Assembly (NCBI GenBank): GCA_021014325.1
Contig: CM037469.1
Location: forward strand, 13,830,663 to 13,894,662
DNA: 64,000 bases
Direction of reading: 5' to 3'
Source: Plazaster borealis
Lineage: Eukaryota; Echinodermata; Asteroidea; Forcipulatida; Labidiasteridae
Shown here: positions 1-13,000 of the stretch, in pieces
Position numbering within the stretch: position 1 is the stretch's first letter
Layout of the letters: the number at the start of each line of letters is the position of its first letter
Program-made: the position numbers and the translations under genes
Notes under the pieces: model-generated
What the model was told of the DNA's origin: nothing
Seen by the model: only the letters and a program-made list of their open reading frames with translations
Databases searched by the model: none

Positions 1-779
1 ATAGAGTCCTGATAAAAATGGCGAACAAAATTACAAGTCTCAACCTCATGTAAACATGGTGTAAAGTGTCTTTTAATTTGATACTCTTTCAGAACGAAAT
101 TTGAAACATGGAGATCGGACATCAACAATGGGTCTGTACTTTCCAAAGAGAATTTTTGTGCGCCAGTTAAAAGGTCAAATTCAACGCCGTTTTGATTAAA
201 TATCGTCAACATTCGGTAATGAACAAACCAATTATCATCGAACGTCTTTGGATTTGGACAGAAAATGCACTTGAAGAATACCCAAACACAGTGGCATTTT
301 ACACAATTTTAACAAGAGGACTCTATTTTTTAATTTCCCCCCATTTTTATAAGGACTCTATTGGAAAATGAGTGAATCACAAAACTTAATTTGACCTCGG
401 AACCCCTCTTTAAAATTTCGTGAGGTTACATTAACCACAACAAAATTAAAAGGTAGTTTGAATTTAAATGAATGTATCATGTCATAGAATTTGTAAACTT
501 GCACACCTCACAGAATGTCATTGGTTTATTTAGCGTTAGTCATTCAACCCACATCACATTACATAACAAAGTCGGTGGCTTCAGCGAACGAAATATTAGT
601 AACATCATACCTTAGTTATTTAAACATCTCAAAAAGGATAAAAATAATTCAATCGATGGTATACATCGAGTTTGCAAACTGCATTGGACTGCAAGTGAAT
701 TTCTTAGTAATTACTTTGAATTACTGAGACATTCACTTGTAGTCCAATTTTAAGATCCGGAGACTGCCGGATTATGACA
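1..779. other. AT-rich stretch with no recognisable gene
   Basis: I see only short chance reading frames here; the longest (about 70 codons near 515-727) has no recognisable motif and ordinary non-coding composition. No tRNA, repeat or splice structure was recognised. It is probably intergenic DNA upstream of the nuclear receptor gene. Confidence 0.5.
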
Positions 780-1262
780 TCATAACCGTAATATGACGAC
801 ATCCTCAGAACGTTTATCTCGGGATCACGACATCCTAATGTGAGATGTCGTCTTCCCGATATGTTTATCTTAGGATGTCGACATCATGAAAGTAAGATGT
901 CGACTTCTCGGGTTGACGACACACTGAACGTATAGGATGTCGACTTCCCGATATACTTTATCTTAGGATGTCGACATCATCATGAAAGTAAATATGTCGA
1001 CTTCTCGGGTTGACGAAACACTGAACGTATAGGATGTCGACTTCCCGGTGTACTTTATCTTAGGATGTCGACATCATATAAGTAAGATGTCGACTTCTCG
1101 GGTTGACGAGCAATGAATGTATAGGATGTCGACTTCCCGATATAATTCATCACGGGATGACAACATTCTACTTTTCATGATGTCGTCATCCCATGATAAT
1201 ATCTCTGCATGTCGTCATCTGATGTTTGTGATGTCATCATCCTGCCAGTAAATTATCTTAGG
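780..1262. repeat. GTCGAC-rich minisatellite
   Basis: A block of roughly 95-115 bp is repeated about three to four times with variation. Each unit contains AGGATGTCGACTTCCCG, then TTATCTTAGGATGTCGACAT, then GATGTCGACTTCTCGGGTTG. The GTCGAC palindrome (a SalI site) recurs in both halves of the unit, so the array is rich in short hairpins. The edges decay into variants with GTCGTC and GACATC (780-880 and 1140-1262). No coding potential was seen. Confidence 0.8.
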
Positions 1263-1710
1263 ATTCAATTCAATTCAATGAATATTTATTTCGGTATTGC
1301 CCTCACATGATATAATTCATCATCATTGGTGTTTCATGAATATTAACAGTGACAGTTATAAACAGTAGCCAAAATTATTAACAAGTCAGAAGGGCAAAAC
1401 TTAGGATTGGGTGAAGCCTTGGCTTTTGTACCCTAACCTATTGACATACTAACACAGCATAAGACTCACAAAGACAAGGGACTACAAGGACAGACGAACA
1501 AATGTAGGTGTACCAACAATATACCAAAAAGCAAGCCATCATTAAATTGACTCATACTATTAAAGTCATGAAATAATTATAATGAAAATGCATTGAGTAG
1601 TAATTGTTTTAGTTTTTTGAAAATATAGGTATAGAGTGATTGCAGATTTAACAGAACCATCTAAATTATTCCAGTATGTAACACCACGTTGAACAAGGCT
1701 GTTTCTTTAC
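1263..1710. other. Unassigned AT-rich DNA, possible decayed retroelement tail
   Basis: The stretch opens with CAATTCAATGAATATTTATT, which on the minus strand reads like the AT-rich 3' tail of a LINE. No coding part of such an element is recognisable, so this is only a suggestion. Confidence 0.25.
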
Positions 1711-1936
1711 AGGATCTCAACGAGTTGGATGGCACGTCCAGAGCTCCGATAAAAAGCGAAAAGGGTTATTTTTTGAAGATGAATATTGATACCTAATAGA
1801 TAGATATCGGGCATTTGGGTGTATTACGCATGTAATTGAGTTGTTGTAGTATAATTTTGATAACGGTTTCTGTAGTTGGTTTGATATTACAACGGGGCTC
1901 TGGAAATGCCATCCAACTTGTTGGAGATCCTAAGAT
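1711..1936. repeat. Foldback repeat (MITE-like)
   Basis: The arms GGATCTCAACGAGTTGGATG (from about 1711) and its near reverse complement (about 1893-1934, ending TTGGAGATCCT) form an imperfect inverted repeat of about 38 bp around a 150-bp AT-rich centre. A further piece of the same arm (GGATGGCACTTCCAGAGC) lies near 2083-2100, so the sequence is dispersed. It looks like a non-autonomous DNA element; no transposase is present. Confidence 0.65.
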
Positions 1937-3110
1937 AATTTACTGCAGTATGATGACATCATGCTCCCCAGGGCATACCACTGTTGTTTAATGTTAGGTT
2001 TTAAATGTATTTTAATGTTTGTACATGTATTTGTAAAGTTTTTGCCCGAATAAATATTAAATGAACTATTATTAGAACATGTCGGATGGCACTTCCAGAG
2101 CGCGTATTTAAGAGCTGCTTGTGATAGCTAATAATTTATACCGGAAGTAAATTGTCACATTGGTGAGAATTTCATCGCAAAATGTACATTAGTTAAAGAT
2201 GTCTTCTTTGTCAGTGTTTAACTATATTCAAGATGACGTCTTATTCCTGCAACCTAATTGAACTATACACCATGTTATGACATCACATGTTTATAAAAGA
2301 GCCACAGAGCCTGGACATCCTACAGACACGGTTTGTACACAGCCCAAAAGTAACAACACAAAATCTTACATTTGATGGAGATTGCACTGTCTAATTTTTA
2401 TCAACTGTTGTTATAGAGAAACGGGGCGCATCTCAAAAATTGTTCAGCTGTTATTTTTTATAACTCTTGAATGAATGTGGAAATTATGACACAATGTGCA
2501 AAACTTCCCATATGAACAGTGTAGCATCTTGCCTGCCAGGAAATTACCTGGAATGTACAAAGTCACTCTCTTTGTCAACATGGTTACATGATCTATCAGT
2601 GTAATTTTAAAGAAATTTATAGCTACTTCTTTGATTTAACTTAAATCGTTAGTTCTTAATTACTATCTTCAATATTTGGGTTAACATTTCTAGACGAAAC
2701 TCAGTTTTCGTTTATCTATGCGTTTCCGTGTGATAAAGTCATTGAAATGTGGAAACATCATTTTCCTACAGTTAGGTTTTGTCTGATGCTGATTGCCACT
2801 AACTGTGTCAGTTCATGGCAATATATCGATCCACTAATTAACAACTAAATTATGTTAGCCCTATGTGGTTTCCTCACAGGTAGTTATAAACATAAGTGAC
2901 TGTTATAATTTATTGTTTGGCATATTATGGCATATCATACTATATTTTGTGACCCCAAATCATATTTTATTGATTGATCAACACAACTCAAACTCCTAAA
3001 AAAAGTAATGTTTGAAGAATTTAAAAATGAATATACACCTGTGTCTACTTTGAAGTACAACATGTGCAGGGGATCTCTGGGTGTAAAATCTCACATTTCA
3101 GATGAGGTAA
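1937..3110. other. Intergenic DNA without recognised gene
   Basis: AT-rich sequence with no long open frame. Apart from the repeat-arm fragment near 2083-2100 I recognise nothing. Confidence 0.4.
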
Positions 3111-3116
3111 AACCGG

Positions 3117-3290
3117 GCTAGCTCGCAGGTCTAGTGGTAAGACATCTGCTCTAGCAATGCAAAGGTCGTTGGTTCGAATCCCACCCTAGTAATTTGCCTG
3201 TGGATTTTTTTCCACAGAACTCAGGAAAGTACTGAGTATACAGTGCTTAATACACATCGGTGTAAGGGTAAAAAACAAATTATACGGTAG
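3117..3290 (+). mobile_element. tRNA-derived SINE
   Basis: A tRNA-like head begins near 3119, with box A-like CAGGTCTAGTGGTAAGA and box B-like GGTTCGAATCC (about 3171-3181), the RNA polymerase III internal promoter layout. The region continues into an unrelated tail containing TCAGGAAAGTACTGAGTATA and GTGCTTAATACAC. Similar tail words (GGGAAAGTACTAAGTATGTG) recur near 45630 and 50660, so this is a dispersed SINE and not a tRNA gene. The cloverleaf is imperfect. Confidence 0.7.
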
Positions 3291-5211
3291 AACTTATTAC
3301 CCATCAGGGAAAAAACATAAACAAAGAAATAAACTAGATTGATCTAATTTGATTTAATCAAGCCTGTACGATAATTTAACAATCAATCAATTTATAATAT
3401 AGATCTAAAATCAAATCAACAGGATATGTGTGGTATTTGAATAAAGTGATAATATGACTAGTGCCTAGAATCAGGATGATCATAGTAAACACATCCACAC
3501 TCCAAAAAAACACGCATCCAATCCCACCAGAGAGGTTAACCACTTCAACAACGAGAAGAGAAGAAAAAAAGATGAAAGAGAGTGAGGGAGAGAGAGAGGC
3601 TGAGAAAAGAAAAAGAAAAAAAAGGGAAGGACAAGAACTAGAGCCTTCCTACTCCTACCCCGTAGCACATCGTCGTCTGCTCGATTGTTTGAAGTAAATT
3701 CCGCCTAATCGCACGGACTGGAAATTGATACTCTCACCGCTGAAGTGCAAATGGGTCGATCGCGCCGTGGCGTCACCGTCACGTATGTGGTAAAAAAAAA
3801 AATAAAAAAAAAAATCCGCTCGGCCCAGGCTCTGTAACGCCCGGCGGAGAGACGAGGTAAGCTGGTACTTTCTGTTCCTACCCCTTCCCCTGTCTCTCTG
3901 TCTCTCTACCTCTATATAGTCTTCTATCCATCCATAGCGGACTGGATCGAGATGTACAGAAAGTAGACTGAGGTAAAAGTAAAGCCTTGCAGCCCCAGGG
4001 TACGAGCATGTTCAACCGCAACGGTATCATCTGTCGGCCCGAGGATAACTTCTCCTTTCCATCAATAACGAGATCCCTCACAGGGAGGCCCAAAAGAAAA
4101 CCAGTTACAATGTAAGGCTAGCCTACCTATCCATTCAGACCCCCCTCACTCTTATGATCAAAAACAAATCTAGAAAGTAGAAATCAATAAAGCAGACGAT
4201 TAGCAACCATACGTGTTCTGTCAAACTAGCATGGTGATATTTTTTTCCCCGCGCTAAGTTCATGATCGGAGTATACAACGCGGCGTTGAGCGCGCCAAAA
4301 TGTCGTAGGCGGCAGAATTTGCTGAGTCTGAAAGGTTAGTCGTTTGTCTTTACTTTAGATTGATACCACGCCCTCCATGCATTGAATGTATAGCCTTGAT
4401 ATACAAACTAGCTTGGAAAGCAGACTTTGAAGCATCTTCTGTAGCGATACCATGTCGTTCGTCACAGAACAGTGACATTTTGACAGGTTACATTTCCAAC
4501 AATACTGATTCAATAAAAAAAAAATGATGCATTTTTGCATTTTCATTACTGGATCCTTTTTTTCGGTGGGGGAAAAATTTGCTCCCCCCTTCAAACGACT
4601 CGAGTTGAGCGACGTTTCTGGCAAGCACTTGGCATCGATTGGCAACTGATTAAACAAAATTATCCCGTTATTGAAGCCACGCGAGGCGATAGATCAGAGA
4701 GCAAAGCGGTGGGTCGAAACAGTGCTGCGATTTTCGCTGGCCGCGCAGCCGTTCCATCAACCACCGACCCTCCCCTCGAGGCGCTACTCTCTAGCCATCG
4801 TGTCCCGGCTGGCGTGCAGGTGGCTGTTGCATCCAACCATCTCACCGAAAAAGCCCCGGAGTGAGAAAGTTTGGATTTTCAGACAGCTTTACCCTCCATT
4901 CTTTTTTTTTTTCTCGATGAATCAGCTCATTCTTTCCGTTATCTTGGCTTTCAGTCAGTCACTACCCGCCACACCGTCCGTCCTGAAAGCTAGCGTGATT
5001 TGATGTCCGGAGTCATTCGACAAGACTGGTGGGAGGGATAGGACTTCACAGCGTATAGCTGAGCCGACATTGCGCAGGGGTTCAGCGCTTATCTCTTGGG
5101 GATACTTTCGTTCTCTTACTCGGTGGTCTCACTTCTATTCGTCGCTCATCACTATTCTATTCTTCGTATTCACTTGGTTTGTTTGTATCTGACGCTTGAG
5201 AGTCAACCGTC
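3291..5211 (+). promoter_or_regulatory. Upstream region and probable 5' UTR of the nuclear receptor gene
   Basis: From about 4600 to 5100 the sequence becomes clearly more GC- and CpG-rich than its surroundings, ending 110 bp before the coding start at 5212. This fits a promoter or 5' UTR block for the downstream receptor gene, but no TATA box or initiator can be fixed from sequence alone. Purine-rich and homopolymer tracts occur at 3550-3640 and 3790-3815. Open frames of about 110 codons across 4535-5003 overlap in several frames and look like a side effect of the GC-rich composition. Confidence 0.45.
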
Positions 5212-5215
5212 ATGG
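5212..5215 (+). CDS. Exon 1 of the NR2E receptor (start codon plus one base)
   Basis: The coding part is only ATGG, followed at once by the strong donor GTAAGT. Joined in phase 1 to the acceptor TTTACAG at 6106 it gives M-G-R-T-L-P before the first zinc-finger cysteine, matching the short N-terminus expected for this receptor group. No other ATG fits the exon 2 phase as well. The rest of the exon would be 5' UTR. Confidence 0.82.
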
Positions 5216-6999
5216 GTAAGTGTGATCTTCAAGGAATCAGAAGAATAAACTCATGGATTCTACATCAATTAATTAGAACTGTTTAATTGTCTCTCAATTT
5301 GTCTTCAGTTTACGACTAACGTAATATTTGTTTTCTTCTAAACAAAACCTCTGCGTTATGTCGTTTTTGTGCAGTTGTGAAGAATTGTTTTCCCCTTTTC
5401 CTGATATTTTCTCAAAAGTAATGATGTCTGAATATAGCACCAAAAAAATACTACGTTGATTTGATTAGAAAACTTCATCTAACCATTTGATACATTTACT
5501 TTCAAAAGTCAATACCGTTAAATCATACCGTTTTATCTCTCATTCCGTTTTATCTTCATAAATAATTGATGCCAAAAACACACATAAAGTGAGTACCTTG
5601 ATTTGCCTTAGCACCATTTATGAACCATCCCCGAATCTACATTTATTATGAGCCAAGGGAAGTTGACTCGAAATAGAAAAACAAACAAACAACTAAGTTG
5701 TAAAAACAAACAACTATAATGGGCCTATCCACAATGACACTTTATAATCCTTACATTGGAGGCAGTTGAGTACCGTATTTGATGTTGTCACCAAATTATG
5801 TTCGATAGTTTCAGATGCCGGCGTTGAACAGCAAAAACCATTTTAAATAAAATTATTCGAAAGTACAATAATTCGAACAAAAGTCATCAACATTCAAAAT
5901 AAATCAAAAATCTAGAATTACATTTTTAAAAGTAAAACGCATTTACTTTCATTTTTGGTTACCTAACAAATCGGTTTACGCCTGTTGGTAAAACCTACCC
6001 TAATAGTTTCCCAGCTCGGTTTAAATTTTGAATTCCAGACCTCAAACTCTATCTATATAATTTGCTTTTTTCACTGACCGACAGTTTTCTCTATCGAACT
6101 TTACAGGTCGTACTTTACCCAACCCTGTGCCGTGTAAAGTATGCGGTGACAAGAGCTACGGAAAACACTACGGGGTCTACTGCTGCGACGGCTGTAGCTG
6201 TTTTTTTAAGCGGAGCATTCGACGCAATATGCGGTACACCTGCATCGGTAAAGGCAACTGCCTTGTTGATAAAGCACGGAGAAACTGGTGCCCTTACTGT
6301 CGGCTGAAAAAATGCTTCGGAGTCAACATGAACAAAAATGGTAAGAATTTACATTTTTAGAATAAAAGGGAATTGAATTTGAGCAGCATTATACAGGATT
6401 GGTAGAAGGATTAAAAAAAAACAGCATTGTTTAATTTTAGTCTGATTATGAAGTTCATAACTAGAACTATTTTTTTTATGTGACATATTTTCCTCTGAAA
6501 TGAAGTCATATTCGAGAGAACCTGAAAACCTCTATAAAAAAAAACATTAACAAAAAAACGCAACAGCTGATTTCGGTTGTTACAACCCAAATTAAGGACA
6601 ATAAGTTTACATGCTTACAATTGTGCATGGTTTTACACTATTTTCTCCCGACTCACACAACGGATTAATCCAAAATGTTCAAAGTTTTGTTATTTCATGT
6701 ATATGGTTGATGACAAAAAAACATGCACACTGTCTGCGAGTATTTTCTTCAGCTCTACCAATCCTGTATAATACCTTTATAACCAATACAAATTAATAAA
6801 GTCATTAATTGATAGTTCATGTAGTTGTGAGGACATTTTAATGGTGCTGTTCTTATACTGGTTTTTTAAGCAATTTCGACGATACTTCTTTGATTGTATC
6901 TCAAACTTTCTTTAAAATACAATCAGATTATAAACAGATCAAACAGATTTATCGTCGTCGACCTCGCTCATATGATACTTTAATTTTTTACATCAGAAT

Positions 7000-7046
<47 letters not shown>

Positions 7047-10000
7047 AACAATTTGATTTTAAGCTCAACATATTTACGTGATTATGTTTACAAAAATGTA
7101 GACAAAGTTCCTTTATCAAACTGACGAATTTCAGTTACTACCAGACACATTTTTTTGAGGATTGTGAAAAATTTTAAACTGTTGTAATTAAAGTTGAATT
7201 ATATTCACTTACACTGAAATCTGACTGTGATTTGTTAAAACAAATTAGCATGAATGAACAATCCATTGTGATATATTTCGTTTTAAAATGCTCATAATTG
7301 AACAATTCACTGTGCCTTGTTTGTTTTAAAATGATCATGATTAACACAATTCATTGTGCTATGTTTTGTTTTATGAGAAACTATTTTCTTTGATGACAAA
7401 ATTTGTACAGACGAAATTATACTGTGGCACGGATTTGTGTTAATACTTTAACAGACTTCATTTTATGTCTGTTGAATTTATGTAGCAAAAACAAATCTCT
7501 GATTGATGTTAATGCACATCAGGTATAATTACACCAAACGAAATCTAACTATGCAATTTTAAAAATGAAAAACTTTCATGAATAATGTCAACAACCTTCC
7601 GAGTCTAATTTGTTTTGCATGACCAAAGCTCGACACAAGTAGATAACTTTGACATTTTATCTCTGGAAATCCAATCTTAACACCGATACATTGCACCTGT
7701 TATGCTGCAAGCTCGAACGGTGGGCTCGCCTTAAAACAGGTCTACCCTAGACCCGTATGGGTTTGCTTTCCGTTCACCAATTTTAAGCCAAGCAACCCTT
7801 GCCATTTCCGGTGAAATGCAAGATGGGAAGGACACAATTACCAGGTACATGGTAACAACAGAAGCTTATGGAGACTTAATTAATTAACTAGGTTTTTTTT
7901 AAGTTGGATTGAAATGGTTAACAAAAACAAACAATCAAACAAACAAACAAACAACAGTGCGAGGCTGTTCATACAAACAAACAAACAGTGCGAGGCTGTT
8001 CATACGAATGTTAGTTCTATAGCACTGGTTTCACATTGGATTTTACATAAGTTTTGTGTCGAAAAACAAATTTACCCTACGGATAATTTTTCCAGCTTCC
8101 TATCTGATATTTATTTGAAAATTTCAACGAGAGAGACAAACTTATCATTTGAAGAAAAGAAAAAAAAACATTTATCTGACAACAGGCTTCTTTTGGCGAA
8201 ACACTTCACACACTTTAACTTTGTGTTTCAAATTGCACTAAGCGCCAATACAATAATCAGAGCTCTATTGTGATTGGTTTTCGATAAGACATGTCACCAA
8301 GGAAAGCCTTAAGTCTAAAACCCACCTAACGTATAAACACCATCATGTGAAACTTGAGTGAGACCCAATTAAATCGGACAGCGTCAGCAGTCAGATGTTT
8401 CCGTTGCGACCCACTAGCTCACGGGGGAAAAGTGGCAGCTTTGAAGGAATCAACAATTGGATGTATTATATAAAAACGCCGTAAGACTCGAGACCAGCGA
8501 GTATAAGAGGGGTGTCTCTTTTTACACTGAGACATACTGAAGGAACCAGCAGTCGTTTCAGTGGGGGAAATGCTTTGTTAGTATGAACACCACTTTTTTT
8601 CTCTCTCCTCTTGGCGTTATGTGTAAACGACTAGCCACGCGAGCAGTCCATTCATTGGACTGATTAGTGCCGGAAAATCATGGCACGCGCGCACAAGTGC
8701 CAGCATTATGAGCAGCAAGCCGAGCAGAAAGCGAATCTAAACGTTGTCGCGTGCGGTACGGTGGACATTTACTCAGCTTGCGCATTACTGGTGTAGTGTT
8801 TCTGTGGTTCTAACGCCGATGTGTTGAGCTGGGCATGGGGTTTGCTGAGCGCGTGGCTCGGCCAAGGCGACACAGTAGAGAAGATCAAAGATCACTGGTT
8901 GTTAGCATACTTGTGTCAGGCCGGCCCGGGCCAACGGGACCCATGGCACACAAGGAGGGTGCCAGTGTGTCAACTATTACAGATTTACCATGTGTGTTTT
9001 GTCTGTTCGTCACAGGGGGTACCCTTACCCCCCCCCCCGCCTTCCCCTTCACTTTCTTTACTTTCTGTTTTCTTCTAATGAGACATGCAGCCGTTAATCG
9101 ATCCACAGACGCCGCTGGACCACAAAACGTGCCGTTGTCACGAACAGGGATTTTAAATGACTTTGGTCGTGGAATAAATACAGCGTGTTAACCATTCTCT
9201 TTAGCCACCGTGCACAGAAAGTTGATTTTGTGCAGCTGCTGACGATTGCTAGCTCGGCACTTTTTTTTTCCCTCTCTTCACTCCCACCCTTTTATTTGTC
9301 GAATTCGGGAGTAAATTGAACGGACGAAAGTTCATTACGGTTAGTAATGCTTGGCAAGGCGGCAGTATTTTCATTGTAATTGCACACCTATACTCGGAGT
9401 GTGACAACCTTGTTCTATCAATACCGCCCTGTTTGCAAGGCACATGATAAAAGCCTCTTTCGAAATCATCATCCAGGCGCAAGCAAACAGAAATTTACCC
9501 CTCAAACAACTTGTAGTCAAACAGAAAAATACAAGAGGCAAAGTTTAAAGTCAATACGTCCCAAGTGAAGTCGGCAATAGATTAGAAAAAAAAGCACTGT
9601 TGATAAACGGAAATTGGAACAAGGGTATAACAATGGCGGAGATCAAAGATGGAGTCTCATGTCGGGGTATTAGACATAATGTGAGAGAGAGAAAAAAACC
9701 GCCAAATAAAAAATGCAGGGAGTTAAAGTGTCTGGAATTTATTGGATTCATTCGTATTATAGAGATGTCTTCATTAGTTTATCTTTTCCCACCTTATCTC
9801 ACTCTGTTGATAAGTGTGTATAATCTGGTCATTTAATTATTTGGAATTGCGCTATATAAGAGTCGATATTATTATTATTATTGAATAAGGAAAAACAACC
9901 ATACCTTGGGTTTTTTTCCACAAAATAATTGCATGTGCTTACCATTACAATAGAATTACATAAACAAAAAGTTTGTACGTAACAACTCCAATCTGACCGA

Positions 10001-13000
10001 CTGAAGTGACTATTCAACATACCGTAAGCCTCTATGCGTACTTTAAAAAGGTTCAACTGAGCAATTATTTTTTTAAGACCCGAAATAGTTAATGTTTAAC
10101 TTAATGCTACGCGCATGTGCAGTTTGGTCCATTTACTACATTAGCTCAGGGACTTAACTGACATTGTCCAAAATGTAAAATGATACAAAGTTCAGGATGT
10201 TTATACAGATAAGAGTGTTATATTCGTTGATATAATATTTAATTGTAATTTTACCATTCTCCCACAGCAGTACAGGAGGAACGCGGACCCAGAAAGAAGA
10301 AACCTCAACAGCAGCAAAAGACAGGTGTTCCGGGGGCGAACGGTGATCTGTGCTGCCAGGGGGCCGGCAGCGGTAGCCACGCCCGAGCCCTTGCCGCAGC
10401 GGCCGCCAAGTCCAACTCCAAACCATCATTCCGCCCCTTCCAGCCGTGGACGAGCAAGACATCGGGATGGAGGGAGCAAAACGCGTTGGTTGCCGCCGCG
10501 GCTCACGCTGGAGGACCGGGGAGTGCTTTCCGTGTTGTCGCGGTCCGGAGCGGGTTGTTTCCTGGCGGTGTGCCGCCTCACCTCTCGCCGACCCTACCGT
10601 TTGATGCGGCTGCAGACAGGCTACTTGTACCAACGCTACCGTCACAGTTTGCAGGATTTAGAATGGAGGACCGAGCTGGTAGGTTATCAATCCGAATATT
10701 TCGTATCTAGTTTCTTATAGTGTCTGAAAATAAATTATCAGTTTTCATGACAGAGAAAATTTTGCCATTGAATCGGAGCTAAGCCATTCCCAGCGACTAA
10801 TTCAAAATTGAAACAAAACAAGAAATGTCAAACATTTAAGGAAATATCGAAATGAATGACATTCATCCCACCAACGAAAATCACAAACTCCAGACCAAAA
10901 CTACTTACATCTTTCAACTCAACTTTCTGTTTGATCTTTTTCTTTAATATAGCTTTGATTGCCAAACGTTCTGCAGAAAGACCACCATTCCCGTGGGCCA
11001 GCCGTCCACCGGGAGCCGCAACAGTCCTCGCCCTGCCGGTAACGCCATCGCCCAGTACCTCCATTGAAGAGATTGCCACCCATATTCTTGTCCACGCCGT
11101 ACGAACCTCTCGATCTGTTCAGCCATTTCAATCTTTGGACACTTGGGACCAGATCTCTGTGTTACAGGAGTGTTGGAACGAACTGTTTCTTCTTCATGCT
11201 GCGTACTGGCCGGGGGTTGATTTCTGCGCTTTGTTGAGTCATTCCAATCTCAGGGCAGAGAGTTCAGGTGCTGGATCGTCAAGCTCATCTAGCGAGTCCT
11301 CGGTTAGTGTTTAAACCCTCGATATAAGAATATTTTAGAATGATGCAAGGATGACCTAAGATCCTTTACACCCTAAAACCTCCGGGTCAGAATTGACCCG
11401 GCTTCCGGGTCTCAGGGGACCTGACCAATTTCTGGGTCAGGCTGACCCGGAAAGTGTTTTTTTTTTATTTTTTTTTATGAGATTTTAACTCGGAATCCGC
11501 GTCAGTTTGACTCAATTCTGGGTCCTTTTGACACATAATGCGGGTCATACTGACCAACAAAGGGGTCAGGCCCCATGGGACCCGGATCCTGGTAAATTTT
11601 AACCCGGACGTTTTTAGAGTCTAGAAAAGAACCAGCACCACAACCCCATTAAAGAAAATTTCAAAAATTGTAGAAGGTTCACTTTAAGTGTATTTTTGGA
11701 ACAAAGCTTTGAAGAAATCTGAACTAAAAAAAAACCCCAAAATTACAAGAAAAGAAGACCGTTGAATACATTCTTTCATCGACTTACATTTTTGCCAGAC
11801 AATTAAAGAATTCCTTGTTCCCTCTCATCTCCAGGTTTCAATAAGACAGAGGAATGAAATCATTGACGACATACAAGAAATCACTGTCAGATTAAGAAGT
11901 CTCAATCTTAGCTCCTATGAGTTTGCATCCCTGGAGGCCATCGTACTCTTCAAACCAGGTGAATATAACACATCTATTCAGATAGTGGTATCTTTTCATA
12001 TAACACATCTATTCAGATAGTGATATATTTTTATATAACACATCCATTCAGATGGTGATATCTTTTTATATAACACTTCAATTCTGAAAGTGATATCTTT
12101 TTATATAACACATCCATTCTGAAAGTGGTGTCGTTTTATATAACACATCCATCGAAATAGTGGTCACTTTTATAAGTATAACACATTCATTCAGATAGAG
12201 GTATATTTTGTATAATAACACATCCATCCGGTGTGTCAGATAGTGGTATATTTTGTATAACACATCCATTCAGAGTGGTATCTTTCTAAATAACACGTCC
12301 ATTCAGATAGTGGTATGTTTTTACATAACACATCCATTCTAAAAGTGGTATCTTTATAACACATTCATTCAGAAAGTGGTCACTTTTATAAATATTACAC
12401 ATCCATTCAGATAGTGGTATATTTCGTATATAACACATACATTCAGATATAGTAACATTACATATTTTATTTCATCTTTATAGTTTATGCCAGTTAGTAA
12501 TTGTATACACCTTGCATGGGAATATTTCTCGGAGGAGGATCTTAATTATAGTTTACAACATACTGAATTCAACTCCATCTAACCAAACTAAGAATTAGTC
12601 TGGTTCCTGTAATCTTACCATCATTGTGTATATGAAAAAAGCTTTCAAGTCTGGGAGCAGCCAGAAGCCAAAGTGACTTATATTATAGCAGACACAATGG
12701 CGCCACAAATGAAATCACTCTCAGTTTCCCTGAGAGAAATCAAATCGATCCTCTTAAAATAATCTCAAAGAATCTTCCCAAACTCTCATCGATAAACCCC
12801 CTTATAGCTTCAAGAACTTACCCCCATCATTGGATTCGCGAAACAACCTCAGCAAGCTATATCCTTAATAAAGAAAAATCGTTATTCGTACGCGTTTGTA
12901 ACCCACTGGCAGAAGCCATTATCTGCAGTGGAACTAGATTAGCAACAAGGCCATCTCCTAATTTATAAAAAGATATACAGTGGAGCAAGTTTTAGAGGTT

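Larger units (their letters stand above)
6341..10267 (+). other. Intron 2 of the NR2E receptor (3.9 kb)
   Basis: A GT-AG intron, GTAAGA to TCCCACAG. It holds an inverted-terminal element at 6386-6781, a (CAA)n tract at 7005-7050, a short direct duplication near 7945-8005, and a GC-richer block at about 8640-9010. Near 9845-9885 the words GCGCTATATAAGAGTCGATA followed by (ATT)n resemble the tail of a dispersed repeat. No further exon was recognised inside it. Confidence 0.75.

Noticed and set aside
3119..3192. Functional tRNA gene
   Set aside because: Box B is good, but the acceptor stem does not pair convincingly and the tail words recur elsewhere, so a SINE is more likely.
3461..3697. Lys/Glu-rich 78-codon frame
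   Set aside because: It is a purine-rich tract (AGA/GAG) and a matching frame is open on the other strand.
4535..5003. Overlapping frames of about 110 codons before the receptor gene
   Set aside because: Open on both strands in a GC-rich block with no domain; better explained as promoter or 5' UTR.
11303..11314. Receptor protein ending at the stop just after exon 4
   Set aside because: Reading through the GTTAGT donor gives a stop, but splicing to 11835 continues a well-conserved ligand-binding domain.
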